Assembly (NCBI RefSeq): GCF_963678635.1
Contig: NC_087069.1
Coordinates: 42,920,688 to 42,984,687, forward strand
Origin: Symsagittifera roscoffensis
Lineage: Eukaryota > Xenacoelomorpha > Acoela > Convolutidae
Direction: 5' to 3'
DNA length: 64,000 nucleotides
Both the position numbers and the translations under genes were made by a program. Below are positions 23,891-34,956 of the stretch, one piece after another; position 1 is the stretch's first letter; every line of letters starts with the position of its first letter. Under the pieces are notes generated by a model, which ran no database searches, was not told the DNA's origin, and saw only the letters and a list, made by a program, of their open reading frames with translations.

Positions 23891-23935
23891 AGTGATGACA
23901 CTGCGGCTGTTTACCTCCCCACTGACGGTATTTTT

Positions 23936-24430
23936 ACTTTTTTTTGGTTCGAAACTGTCATAAGCTTGACCAAAATTGACAGCTAATTTAACTAGCCTGT
24001 AGAGTTGGCTACATTAAGTGATTTGCAAAAGTAAAACGTTTATTACTTTTTCAAGTTTCTGGGTTCAGGGTTTAAGTTTTTCGCCGTTTTTATGGTTTAT
24101 TTTTTGTTCCGTTCAGAAAAGCAATCAATTTTTGGGTTTTTGAGCCGCTCTAGCAATTCGACTTATATAGATCTAACGACATTGCCAAAAACATAAAAAT
24201 CAAGCATATAATAACAAGTTTCAAATCAATTTCCCTTCTTCCATGCCACCGAGTTCTCCGATGACTTTGAGATCATATCAGATGAACTTAGTTTTCGTTT
24301 ATATTTAGCTAATTTATATGTACAGGATCTTTCGCGGCTGTTCCAGGCACTTCGGCAAAACAACTATGAAATCTATCAACTTCATTTATCTAACTTGCCT
24401 AATGTAACACAAGAGAGCTTTAAGACGATT
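23936..24430. other. No gene recognised
   Basis: AT-rich sequence leading into the assembly gap. No motif is seen. Confidence 0.5.
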
Positions 24431-24630
24431 NNNNNNNNNNNNNNNNNNNNNNNNNNNNNNNNNNNNNNNNNNNNNNNNNNNNNNNNNNNNNNNNNNNNNN
24501 NNNNNNNNNNNNNNNNNNNNNNNNNNNNNNNNNNNNNNNNNNNNNNNNNNNNNNNNNNNNNNNNNNNNNNNNNNNNNNNNNNNNNNNNNNNNNNNNNNNN
24601 NNNNNNNNNNNNNNNNNNNNNNNNNNNNNN
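24431..24630. other. Assembly gap (200 Ns)
   Basis: Exactly 200 unresolved bases, probably a nominal gap size. It lies close to the 124-bp direct repeat, so collapse of a repeat here is plausible. Confidence 1.
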
Positions 24631-24766
24631 GTTTTTTATCTAGTTTTAATGAATTGTTTTTTAATGCTTCCATGTGTAACTATTTGACTACCCTTTTTGA
24701 TCGTTCAACCCCACCCCCGGATACGATTGCTATGATGAGATTTCTTTTCGAAATTGTGTTTTCGAA

Positions 24767-24890
24767 TGTCGTATCGTTAATTATGCATCAGAAAATCACG
24801 TACTTCAAACTGCGTGACGCGGGACAATAGCGAGCAAATGAATTTTTTGTAACGAAGCTTTGCCTCTTATCAAAAAGTTTTTCAGGTCCC
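24767..24890. repeat. 124-bp direct repeat, left copy
   Basis: TGTCGTATCGTTAATTATGC through TTTTTCAGGTCCC is repeated without visible difference at 26223-26346 (offset 1456). A shorter word, CCCATCTTCCGGGTGGT, occurs just after it and again near 25467. Confidence 0.9.
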
Positions 24891-25189
24891 CATCTTCCGG
24901 GTGGTCAAGCAAATCGAAACAAAACAAATAATTCTTTGATCAATCTTCCGCAAATCAGTTGATCGTAAAAAAATACCTAAATGTAGCATGCAATGTTTTT
25001 TGCCGCATCCTCAAGTGGCATATATTTTAGTGTTGCGGATTTGTCGTTCCATATTATTTTTTGTGCAATTTTTTTGTTTAGTATGACATTGGGCTTCCCA
25101 AATGTGCAATCGCGAATATATAATCTACAAGTTTTAGTAAAGGGCACTTTAAATCGGTGGTATCTCTTCCCGCCAATTTGCGGTTTAAG

Positions 25190-26110
25190 ACACGGGATTC
25201 TTTATGCCACGGGATTCGTTTTTTTCATAGCTTCTTTTACCTTCTTGTTGATAGTTATTTGCCGTTTTCATGTAGTTGCTGTTTGCTGATTTACAGACTT
25301 CTACGAAAAATCCGCGTTTACCGCATTTTGTGCAGATTTAGTTCTTTGCTGAACATTACTGTAGAGAAATTGTCCGAATTTTTAACTGCGCTGGGATGCC
25401 CTGATGGAAAATTGTCAGCCTCCTTATTGTCCATGGCCTTCTTGATTATTTTGATATATGCGCTGTCCCCATCTTCCGGGTGGTTAAAAAAAAGCAATGG
25501 GTTCCGGTTTCATTGTTGTCGACGACGAGCGTCGGAACGGTTTTGTTTTCTTTGTTTTACTATGAACTATGTTTCTCTTCTGAATGAATATTCCTATGCA
25601 TGCTGTCGAGATCTGGTTTTGAGCTTATTCGTCTTCATGGTCGCTGCAACCTGCGCGTGGTGCTAATTTGACAAAATCTCCTGGGAATTGTTTAATGATC
25701 TATTTTTATTTTCTTTGCGGCAAAAAAAAATTGTTTCTCCTGAACGCGATGATTATCGTAGTAATGTAAATATCTTCTAGTAATTTCACTATTTTTGTTG
25801 ATATTGATTGTAGTTCAAGGCAGGCCGGGTCTTCGTTGCTGAAGTTGGCGTTAAATCTCTGCATATAGAGACAAAATAATATCTTCGTACTTTTACGTGT
25901 GCTCCGTCCCTTGCGATTGAGTTACATAAAACTCCTTTCTCTCTGACAAAATTCTTTTTTTTTTCCAGAACTTTAAAGTCCAGGTTTCCTTTCGGTGCTT
26001 CTGTCTTGCCACTGTTTTCTGATTTGTTGGTACAGTTGGTTCTATTGGTTTTGCAGTTGGGTGGTTTGTCTCTGTTTCGATTTCGTACCTCTATCCTGTC
26101 TTAGGAAAAA
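25190..26110 (-). pseudogene. Gag-like remnant with degenerate zinc knuckle
   Basis: On the minus strand several hydrophilic, codon-like stretches read through. At 25334-25293 they include ICTKCGKRGFFVEVC, which fits the retroelement knuckle C-x2-C-x4-H-x4-C with Phe in place of His. Upstream (higher coordinates) are Lys/Asn/Thr-rich and acidic stretches such as DGAHVKVRRYYF near 25880. Frameshifts and stops break it into pieces and no protease or RT is seen nearby. A decayed gag or LINE ORF1 is likely. The longer plus-strand open frames over the same bases look like antisense shadows. Confidence 0.4.
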
Positions 26111-26222
26111 AACCGTCATCTCCAAGACGACGGTTTGGGACCACTCCAATGATGGCTCTGCTTATGCTCTTTAACAGAAAGGTGGAATACTCAACAATTT
26201 TCTTTATCTGTCGGCTGCGCCG

Positions 26223-26346
26223 TGTCGTATCGTTAATTATGCATCAGAAAATCACGTACTTCAAACTGCGTGACGCGGGACAATAGCGAGCAAATGAATT
26301 TTTTGTAACGAAGCTTTGCCTCTTATCAAAAAGTTTTTCAGGTCCC
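26223..26346. repeat. 124-bp direct repeat, right copy
   Basis: Identical by eye to 24767-24890. The pair could be flanking repeats of a small element, or a product of a local duplication or assembly error. Confidence 0.9.
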
Positions 26347-26640
26347 TTTACAGGACTTCCAATTTTTCGGGGCTTTGCTCTGGAACGATAAATCTTGTTA
26401 GGGTTAGGGTTACTTGATAAAAAGAACAATGTTCAAAAAAACTGTTTTCATATAGGTTGTTATGTGGTCTGGAAGGATTTTAAATTACACACAAAAGAGT
26501 AAATGCTATCTTTCCGCTCTATGCACAAGAAATTTACATCATTGGTAGGCGTATCAGAATTTGAAATGTTAGATATGACGAACAAATATGGGTGAATATT
26601 ACTAGATGGCAATAGTCTGTCTTTACAAAATGAAAAAACT
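26347..26640. other. No gene recognised
   Basis: Contains only two head-to-tail TTAGGG words (26398-26411) and AT-rich sequence. Confidence 0.5.
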
Positions 26641-26711
26641 GCTCCCAGCGGGATTTGAACCCATACCTCTGGGCCTTCCGTCAATTATGTTATCCACTAT
26701 ACCAAACCGAC
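26641..26711 (-). tRNA. tRNA-like sequence (pseudo-tRNA or SINE head)
   Basis: The minus strand shows an A-box-like TGGTATAGTGGATAAC and a B box GGTTCAAATCC at tRNA spacing. The acceptor ends do not pair and the presumed anticodon loop lacks U33, so it is not a working tRNA. It faces away from the adjacent Merlin transposase. Confidence 0.5.
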
Positions 26712-26895
26712 TAAAAAGATAGTTAGATGTCAAAATTTAGTAACCAGCGCATAACTATTCAGCACAATTATATGACTAGAAAGCAAAAAAATAAGATACA
26801 ATGTTTTGAACGGAGGAACAAAGTTTGATTTGAGTTTTATTCCGTGTAATGGAGTTTCACATGAAAAAGGAGGTTGTCAAAAACAACATTAGCGC
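26712..26895. other. Flank of the Merlin element, termini not found
   Basis: No convincing inverted repeat with 27721-27794; a weak match TATTCAGCA/TATTGAGCA was noted only. Confidence 0.4.
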
Positions 26896-27720
26896 CTACA
26901 AAACGTTGTCTCCAAAGAAAATTGTCAAGATGAGCAGGTAACCAGAGTTCAATAACACCATCATAGCTTTCAAGTTTTTTTTGGCCTGTCCCCACATTGC
27001 TTCGAAATAATTTGTATGAACGCCGGTGATCGGATTCTTGAATTCTTCGCTGTAATCGCCAGATTCGTGAAGAAAAACCACTGGTCTCGGTCTACATAAG
27101 GGAATATAAGATGATCAACGAATGACCAAATTTTTGTTCCAGGCAAAATATATCGGTAGATTAACTCTAACAGAGTTTCAGCCCCCCTGTCCTCAAGAAA
27201 TTCCAAAAAACCGGGTCGTATCCGCCAAAAATCCATTTCTTTTTGATCAAATGACCACGGTTGTATTTTCTCTTGGTTAGCACAGATTCGTCTAATTGAA
27301 TAATTTTTCCAGGTCCCACAAATCTGTATTTACAAACTTCTGAGTTTTGAAGGACCCAAGAACAAGTTTTTCGAAATAAAGCATAAAAATCTACCGCCGT
27401 TTTTGAGCTGACTTTAAGTAGAGTGGCAACTTGGCAGACTGGTTTTTTTACGAAAAAAAAAGCAAAGTTACAATAACTTGAATAAATAATTTCGAATTTT
27501 CGAAAATTGAATTTTTTCTCAAGAATAAAAGTTTCCGACAACGGCTGATAGTGCACCGCCAAGCATACTTATTTATAATTTTCTTGCTCTCAAAACGCAT
27601 TCTTGACCGACACATTGGACGATGACAATGACGGGACCGTTTCAGTAGTTTTTTGCGAAAAGCAAACACAATTGCTCTCATATCATTTTTAGTTTGATTT
27701 ACAAAATCAAAAAATAGCAT
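26896..27720 (-). pseudogene. Merlin-type transposase (ISXO2/IS1595-like DDE), broken
   Basis: Four overlapping minus-strand frames together cover one transposase. The N-terminal part (27720-27448) has a Cys-rich zinc-ribbon-like segment. The next (27562-27167) carries GPGKIIQLDES with the first catalytic Asp, followed by KKKWIFGGYD. Then comes RGAETLLELIYRYILPGTKI, and finally NPITGVHTNYFEAMWGQAKK, where the Glu of FEAMWGQ is the last catalytic acid. This order is characteristic of the ISXO2-like family, whose eukaryotic members are Merlin transposons. At least three frameshifts near 27.5, 27.2 and 27.05 kb inactivate it. No terminal repeats were found. Confidence 0.85.
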
Positions 27721-27794
27721 GGCTTACAACTGTTTTTGAATTACTTATTCTCTGTTGTGAGGTTAAGTCTAAAGTTATCACTGCTCAATACCCA

Positions 27795-27868
27795 GACCGG
27801 TTGGTTTAGTGGTTAACGCATTGGACTAAAGGTTCATGGGCCCGGGTTTGAATCCCTGTCCTGTTCGA
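27795..27868 (+). tRNA. tRNA-like sequence (pseudo-tRNA or SINE head)
   Basis: A box TGGTTTAGTGGTTAACG, B box GGGTTTGAATCC and a loop CTAAAGG (nominal anticodon AAA) are present, and a T run follows at about 27874. The acceptor stem pairs poorly (about 4 of 7). This is more likely a tRNA-derived repeat or pseudogene than a functional tRNA. Confidence 0.5.
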
Positions 27869-29760
27869 GCCAGATATTTTTCTGAACGCAGTTGAATCTG
27901 TTGCATCTACAGCCTATTGTAACATATCACCCAAATATGTTATACAGTATACTTTGCATTTATCACTATTATTTTACATGGGCACCCAATAAACATTACA
28001 TTTATGCTGAGATCTCTTTAAGAATCCAATGAGCCCTATCGAAGAGCAAGCTTTAGAAAGATTGCATCAAATTACCACGTACAACTTTATCCAAAAGCTC
28101 AGCTAGTTTATCAAACAAACAGTTAATTGTCACAAAGTTTCTTTTTAGGGAATGTTTTTAGGGAGCAACAGCTAGCGTTACAAGCTATCATAGAGGGGAA
28201 AATAAGCAAAATGCAAAAACGCTAAGGTAGCAGCCCGTAGATAGAACTAGTTTCCTGGTCATACGGTTTCTGTGATATACAGTCTTTCTGATTTGATTTT
28301 CAAGCAAGGGTAGGCTTTTCGTGTGACTAGTCGAACAAAAAAGAGAATTACCAACTAAGGGTGAAAAACTTCTGGGCGTCTTAATTCTGTTTTCGAAGAT
28401 GAAGCTAACACTTGCTCTAATTTGCGACTCCAATTTTTGTTTTTCTTTTTTCTACACAATATAATACGGTATTCAATTCTTAAACAGGTAGTTTTTCAGC
28501 ATACTTCAATGTTTAATTCAGAACTTATCACTTAGTATGCTCTCATTTAGTTCCAAGATAGATTAGCATACTTATTTATTTGTATCTTTCATAATGCTTA
28601 TTAATCGACGGTTTCTTACCCGAAACTATTTATGATGTTTGGAAAATTTTTTAGTCAGAGCTAGTTTTTGACAATGAAAAAAAATCATAGATAAAAATTA
28701 GTTTTGAAATGGGTGTTCATTGTTCCGACCGTTGAAAATGGGGAGGTACTTTGTAATCGTGCGTCTTAGTTTTTTTTATTTTTATATTCCACGCAAAATT
28801 AGCTATCACAAACAATCATCGGACAAGGTTGACTGATATATCATATAAAAGCCCTTTCAGTCGTGATTCGAACGAGCTTTCAAAATTTTAAATTTTTTTA
28901 CAGTTTCGAGAAAAACCGGTCGGAAATTTTTGATTTTTGCTCTAATTTCGAGCTAATTAGTAAGGTACATGGTAATCGCAATAGCTTATTTAAGTTTAAT
29001 TTAAGCCATGAAAACTTATTTTTACTCAAGTAAAGTTATTTGTGTAGTTTTTCTACGCTTTTTTGGGAATCAAAAATTTGTAAATTCAAAAAACTTCCGC
29101 AAAAAAAATAAAAAAAAAATTGAAAATTTTTCAAATTTTTTTTTCCAATAGAAGTATTTACTATGCCTAAGTTCTATTATTTGGTCAGTTTTTTCATCAC
29201 AACATGCAAAAAACGACACCAACTTGAGATAACTCTTTTGTATATTTTTAAGACTGTGTTCGGAACAATATGTGCTTCTTGCACAGTAACCGTCTATCTT
29301 TGTTACTAATTGCTTAAGATGCAATTTATCGGTTTCTCCGAGTGTTGCCTAGCTTGATTTATTAAGATCACAAAAATTGAATTTCTCAGGCCGTAAAGTA
29401 CCCTAGTGGATTAAGTGAAAATATCTTGCGGGGTTCTCTAAAAGAAGAAAAATCTCTTTAAGAGATCTTGTAAGTTTCTTAAAAGATGTTGCAAGATAAC
29501 CTTCTCTAAAGATAAACTTTAAGCAAGATCTCTAAAGACATAATTTTTTTAGGAAAAAAAAACAATTTTCCACGCGAAGACTACCTATTAACGTTCATGG
29601 AAGAATGAAACCACCTTAGCTGCGCATACATACACTTAACCCGCCATGTGGTTGCCCCCTGAAAGATTTTTTTCCCAAATTTTTACGAGAATGAACGTTT
29701 TTTGAAAGTTTGATGGCTTGTTTTCGTTTTTTTTTGTTATCTCTACTCTTTTTCCGTTTT
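27869..29760. other. No gene recognised
   Basis: AT-rich; frames are short. Around 29430-29545 the words TCTCTAAAGA and GCAAGATC recur on both strands, giving a weak imperfect foldback. Nothing else supportable. Confidence 0.5.
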
Positions 29761-29769
29761 TTTTTCTGG

Positions 29770-30400
29770 TTTTGCCACACGATGCCAGAATAGGCAGTTT
29801 CAAAGAAACAAAAGTGTTTGTAATTTTGAGATATTCACCCAATCTTATATTTCGATTGAACCCAAAAACCCAGGTTAGGCCGTGTAATTCTCGGGAAAAA
29901 AATTTAAAAAATTGGTCAATTAATCAAAATTGTCCGAGGGCCGTTCTTTTTTTGTATCAAAAAATTGGGGTAACCGCGTATGCAAAGGGTAACCCGTTCT
30001 TTGAATTGAACCTAACATCTCAGAAACCAGAGGCTACTTTTTTATTCAAACTCAAAAAGTAGGAAAAAAAAATCAAAAAATCAAAAAAAAATTGACCTTT
30101 CCGATGACAATAATTTTTAGTATTAAAACTTCTGAGTGATCTTTTTAATGCTATGGAGCTTCACACTACCCTTTATCTCCATTGAAACCACAACATCAGT
30201 TTTTTGAGGTTGTTTTTCGAAAAAAAAGTTTAAAAAAAACGGTCAAGAAAAATCAAAAACTTGGCTATTCCGAGAGCCATAGTTTCAGGTGCAAAAAATT
30301 TGTCAAAACTGTTCATGGAAGAGAGTTTTTAAGTCCTTTCTAATCATTGAGATTTAAAAAATCAGTTTTGGGGTTTTGTTTTTGAGAAAATGAAAAAGAA
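29770..30400. repeat. Diverged tandem array, unit about 168 bp
   Basis: Landmark words resembling TCCGAGGGCC..TTTTT..TATCAAAAAATT occur near 29931, 30098 and 30266 (spacings 167 and 168), with a fourth weaker one near 29780. Between them ATTGAA..C..ACATCTCAG-like and TTTTTGAG-like words recur in the same order. The units are strongly diverged. A word GTAACCGCGTATGC here resembles GTAGCCGTTTATGC (reverse strand) of the 15.6-16.3 kb array, so they may be related. Confidence 0.5.
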
Positions 30401-30429
30401 AATCGTCCATATAGGTGAAATACTCCCCC

Positions 30430-32680
30430 ACGGACCTTTTCAAAGGTTGTAGAGCAAAGGAAAAACAAAAAGAGACCAGGTGAGTGAGCAGTTGTACAAA
30501 AACAAAGGCGGTCTTTTATTTGATTCCTTTTTTTCTTTACAAATTGGTAAATTTTTGAGAAGAAAAAATTTCTCTTGCAAAAAGTATTAAGAAAACAAAT
30601 TAAAAACATTTACACCTTTATAGTTCTTGTTTTTATCAGACAGGAATTCTAGGAAAACATGCCAAGAATTTGAAATTATACTTAGCAACTGAACAAAACT
30701 TACGAAGCAAAAACAAGGCTGACAATCTTTGAGCAGACACCAGTTGAGCCGAAAAGAAAAAATATTATGTGCGTAACTTTTGAAACCTTCAAGTGCCCCT
30801 GAAACTACCCAGCAAAAACTAGTACCCAGCCAGTAATTAAAATTGAATTTTTTCATGTCAGCTGAAGAGCATGTCAGGTGACGAGCAATGTGCATGTCAT
30901 GAGACTCAAACAATTTTGTTAAACTATTAGTGAACTAGAAAAAAGTCTTCATTCCGATTTGATAACGCTTGCAATTTGCAAGAGCGTAAATATCAATCAG
31001 AATTCTTTTTTTTCCACTTTTGATGAGTGTGGAATACATAATTTCTGCTAGTAAAGTGTAATCTAGAGAAAAAACTAAGTCACTCGCTTTTGTGAAAAAA
31101 AATGAAGTATGCTAAGCTACGAATATTCGATATCAAGTTTTACTATTTTAAACAACTGGTATGCTTTTGCTCGACCACAGTAAAAACATTGCATTGATTG
31201 CCTAAGCAGTTATTGGGTTAAATCAGAGTTATTTCGAATGAGTGCCGGTTTGCGCTCAAGCAAAGTAGATATGATTTATGTGACGAGTAATGAAGAGTAC
31301 TGAACAGATGAGTTTCAATCAAATCCAAAAATTATATTCATAACTTGAAGAGTGAAAATGAAAAACTGAAATCACTAACCGATTTTTTGTCCCGATTGCA
31401 TAGCAAGGCATATCCAAAACTCAGAAGAATTTACCAAACAGAAAACAATTGTGGTTCAAGTGTTTGATTTATGAAAAGTGTCTTATGTAATCTCTGCTTC
31501 TTTTTTGATCAAAGTATGACTTGGATGATTTGTTTTTCGAACAATCCAAAAAATTATAAAAATTTTTAGCAAAAAAAATTGTGATCATTTTATAAGAGAT
31601 ATTGGACAAACTAAATTCGAATTGCAACTGATCCAAGATTTGATTTTCAAATAAAAGGTACTTTTATATATTTATATCTGCCGTTCTGCCTGAAGTATGT
31701 CTTTAAGCTTCACTTACTGTACAGAAAAATTACATAGTGCTCAAAGAGTTAATCATGAAAAAAAAAAATAAATTAATTGAGAGAAGAAACAAGCTATTTC
31801 CAATTTAGAGCAGCAAAACACGAGAAACTATTAGAAAAAATATAAGAAGTGAATACAAACTGCACCATGTTGAAATGTGCACCAAAACGAAACAATTGAC
31901 CAGAAGTTTTAACGATTCGACCGTATTAAATTTTTTCATGATCAGTGCATGCCAAACTGTTCCTCAAGGTGTTCACAAAAAAGCAAATGCATGATAAGAA
32001 CTTTGATAAATTACTTAAATTGCCCTATCAGTAATTTTCTGCCTTGCAGTTCAAAAAGCAAACAATTAGGTAATTTTTCAAAATAGGCTTCGAAACAAAT
32101 GCAGCTCAATTGCATCAAATGGACCACAATTGAAAAATTAATATTCGCGCAAGTTCATAATGTTATGCTTAAAAAAATTTGCTACATTAACTAGCTTCTT
32201 CTAAAGACTGAGAGTTGTTCAAATTGCTTTTAGAGAGTTTTGTTCATTGATTTTTATGAACGTTCTTGAAATTTTGTGTGTGACAAAATAGGACAATTCT
32301 TTTATTTTTTCTCGAAATTCTTACCCGTATGCAAGCTTCTTCACTTTGTTTAAAATAATCTAGAATGCTTTGAGAATTTTCATTGAAAATCTCAAGATTG
32401 AAAAAACAACAACACACACTTAAATATTAACTTTTTTCAGTCAATGAGAAATTATATTTTGCAAATCGGTGTCCGGATTGCTAAATCTTACATGTATTAT
32501 ATTGCAAGGTTCGGTTAACTAAAAGAACATTGAATAAAAACGTTGAAGCGGTTGAAACGTTTTTCTTTTTAATAATTACTGGTACCTTATGATAAAAATG
32601 TGTTGTTATCTTGATAAGATAATTTCTAATATGTTTCGTTTAAAAATTTCTTCTTCAAACTATTTTTTTAACTTTATTGC
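30430..32680. other. No gene recognised
   Basis: Only scattered short frames and homopolymers. I find no domain, terminal repeat or RNA signature in these 2.2 kb. Confidence 0.5.
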
Positions 32681-33482
32681 TTACCCGCACCGAATTTTCA
32701 TGGGTAATAATCGTTTATTATGGATTTTCGTTGACTAAAAAGTTGTCAATATAATCGCTTATCATGTCAAATTTAGACCAGGTAATAGAATTTTTATCGA
32801 TTATAATCGATTATTATGGAAAAATTTAAATCCATTATAATCCATTATTATCGATTGAAATACATTTTTGTTTTCATTATAATGGATTATTTTTTGTACA
32901 TAAAAACCATGAAAATTGACTAAATTTTGTAAATAATGACTCTAATTTCTGCAACTTTCTGCAAATCTCGAACAAACACGTTCATCGAGGGGCGACCAAT
33001 ATAAATTAATTTTCCAAAAAGTTTTTGACTAGCTCCTCAGCTGGTCAAAAAACAGCATTTTTGACCAGCTCCTCACGTTAACCCCCTTCCCCACCAACGT
33101 ACCGCCAACCCACGACGTACCCCCCTCACGTAGCCCATCCCCCAACGTACCCCCCCCCCCCCCCCAACCTACCCTCCCTTTTTGTAACTTTTCATAACTC
33201 TATTGAAAATGAGAAAAAAGTGAAATTCAGCGAGAGAATAAAATAACTAACTTAAGTTTAACAAAATTATGAAAAAATGAAAACAACAAGATTTGAATAA
33301 ATAGATTATAATCCATTATAATCGATTATAATCGATTATATTGGGATTTTATTGCTTAAAAATTATTATCATTATAATCCACTTTCGATCGATTATAATC
33401 GATTATTTTTGTAATTTTGTAGAGACTGACAATAAAAATCCGATATAATCGATTATTATCCATGAAACCTCAGTGCGGGTAA
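32681..33482. mobile_element. TIR element B (non-autonomous, palindrome-rich)
   Basis: The element is 802 bp. Left end TTACCCGCACCGAATTTTCA, then TGGGTAATAATCG; right end, reverse-complemented, TTACCCGCACTGAGGTTTCA, then TGGATAATAATCG. The inverted repeats are thus about 33 bp with few mismatches. Between them lie many copies of ATTATAATCGATTATAAT-like palindromes and a C-rich tract (33076-33175). It has no coding capacity. Target duplication is unclear (TTGCT versus ATGAG at the edges). Confidence 0.75.
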
Positions 33483-34739
33483 TGAGAGTTCTTGAACTAT
33501 TATTGGCTTCTATGACTTTTTTCCCACACACTACCCCCATACTAATCTCTTCAAGGTGATCAAATACGCAGCTCAAAGTGTTCTCTGATTTGATGTCTCC
33601 ATTCAGTTTTCCAAAATTAATCATTAACAGACGAGGATTTAGTGCAGCGCTCGAAATACTTACTTCTTAACTTAAAAAAGACGAGAAAAAAATTGAAAAA
33701 ACTTTTTTAAATATCTCAACAATGAGTGCAACCCACACAGAAAGAAGCTCTGACGCCAATTTTTAAACCAATGATAGCTTAGTTTTTGCAAGATGTCCTA
33801 ATTGTTAGATCTTACAGATATTCAAAGTTAAAACATTCCACAAAAGTGGGTTAACTTCACATACACTTATTGAAAGCATTAAAATTGAAAATAAGTCCTC
33901 GCTGTGAATTTTCAGCGTTCAAAAAAGAAGGAGTATCGTGAAGAAAGAATTTAACCAGCGTATTTGAGAAGATGCAAGCAAAGAAGCTTTGCGTTTTTGA
34001 CTTTGGTAAGTCTATGAAAAGTTGAAGAACTAGCTGGTTTCCTGTACTTTTTGTTTTCAATATAAAACTTTTAGTTCCCTGTAATCGAAGTAGTGTGTGT
34101 TGATCAAAATGTGTTTTCAGCATTGATTAGTTAACTTACAAGTTGTTTTGTGTAAAAAAAATTTTGTATGAATTATTGTTCATTGATTGATTATGTGAGT
34201 TCTTGAACTATTTATGCTCACAGAGGATTAGTTTATGATCTTTTTTCACAATATCTATCCCCTTCCCCGACCTCCGGTACATCAACTATTCTACCCAAAC
34301 TCTTTAGCCATGCAGCTCAAGGGTATTCTGAATTTGTGTATGCAATCAATCTTGCCAGCAAACGATCGCCAGGAGACTGAGAAATTTCAATTAATTTCAA
34401 TTCTACGTTACGACCAGGTACAATGGGTTTCCTATACAAAATCTGAAAGCCATCATTTTTTAAATCAGTCAATTTTTTTATTTGAAACTCATTAGTTCGA
34501 ACTTTTAAAAAAAAATTTCCAAGTTTTTGATTAGATTTGGCAATTTTCAGATCTGAAAAAACAATAAAAACTAAATTTCATATCTTATTAAGATATAACC
34601 TCGATTTCATTTAAGCCTGAAACAGATCAAAACACCGTCTGGTCAGGTGAAAATATTAAAGAGTATTTCACATTAATAACAGGTTCGAGCTTTATAGGGA
34701 AAGCTTTACAAATGAAGTAACAAAAGATGATACAACAAT
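33483..34739. other. No gene recognised
   Basis: AT-rich; frames of 86-88 codons at 33857-34123 (minus) and 34235-34495 (plus) show no family resemblance. Confidence 0.5.
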
Positions 34740-34868
34740 TGATACCTGCCAGTTGTCACTCTCCAGTGGTGCTAAAACAGTTGACCGTCTGAGTTGTTTT
34801 TACATTAAGTTAAATGTTCTGCCATTATTTATTTCGGAATTTACTTTGTTCGAGAATCGCTTTCAACA
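34740..34868 (+). repeat. 5' LTR of element 2
   Basis: TGATACCTGCCAG ... TTTCAACA, about 129 bp, matching 40443-40550 through CACTCTCCAGTG, GTTGACCGTCTGAGTT and TTCTGCCATTA. It is followed at once by a primer site. It is short for an LTR but has TG...CA ends. Confidence 0.7.
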
Positions 34869-34888
34869 TGGCGCAGTCAGCAGCGAAC
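34869..34888 (+). other. Primer binding site of element 2
   Basis: TGGCGCAGTCAGCAGCGAAC directly abuts the LTR end. The TGG start is complementary to the CCA of a tRNA. I cannot say which tRNA. Confidence 0.6.
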
Positions 34889-34956
34889 GGCGTTGGAGTG
34901 GAAACAATCCGTTGGGGATGACGGCCTTCTGATCAAGCAAATGCGCGGAACCTCCT

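Noticed and set aside
25157-25666. 169-codon plus-strand frame with hydrophobic stretches
   Set aside because: Composition (Phe, Leu, Cys) is typical of the antisense of a Lys/Asn-rich coding strand; the minus strand reads as a gag-like remnant with a zinc knuckle.
26398-26413. Two TTAGGG repeats, possible interstitial telomere
   Set aside because: Two units are expected by chance in DNA of this kind and no longer degenerate array surrounds them.
33124-33175. C-run as possible i-motif or regulatory tract
   Set aside because: A simple repeat inside non-coding TIR element B; nothing else points to regulation.
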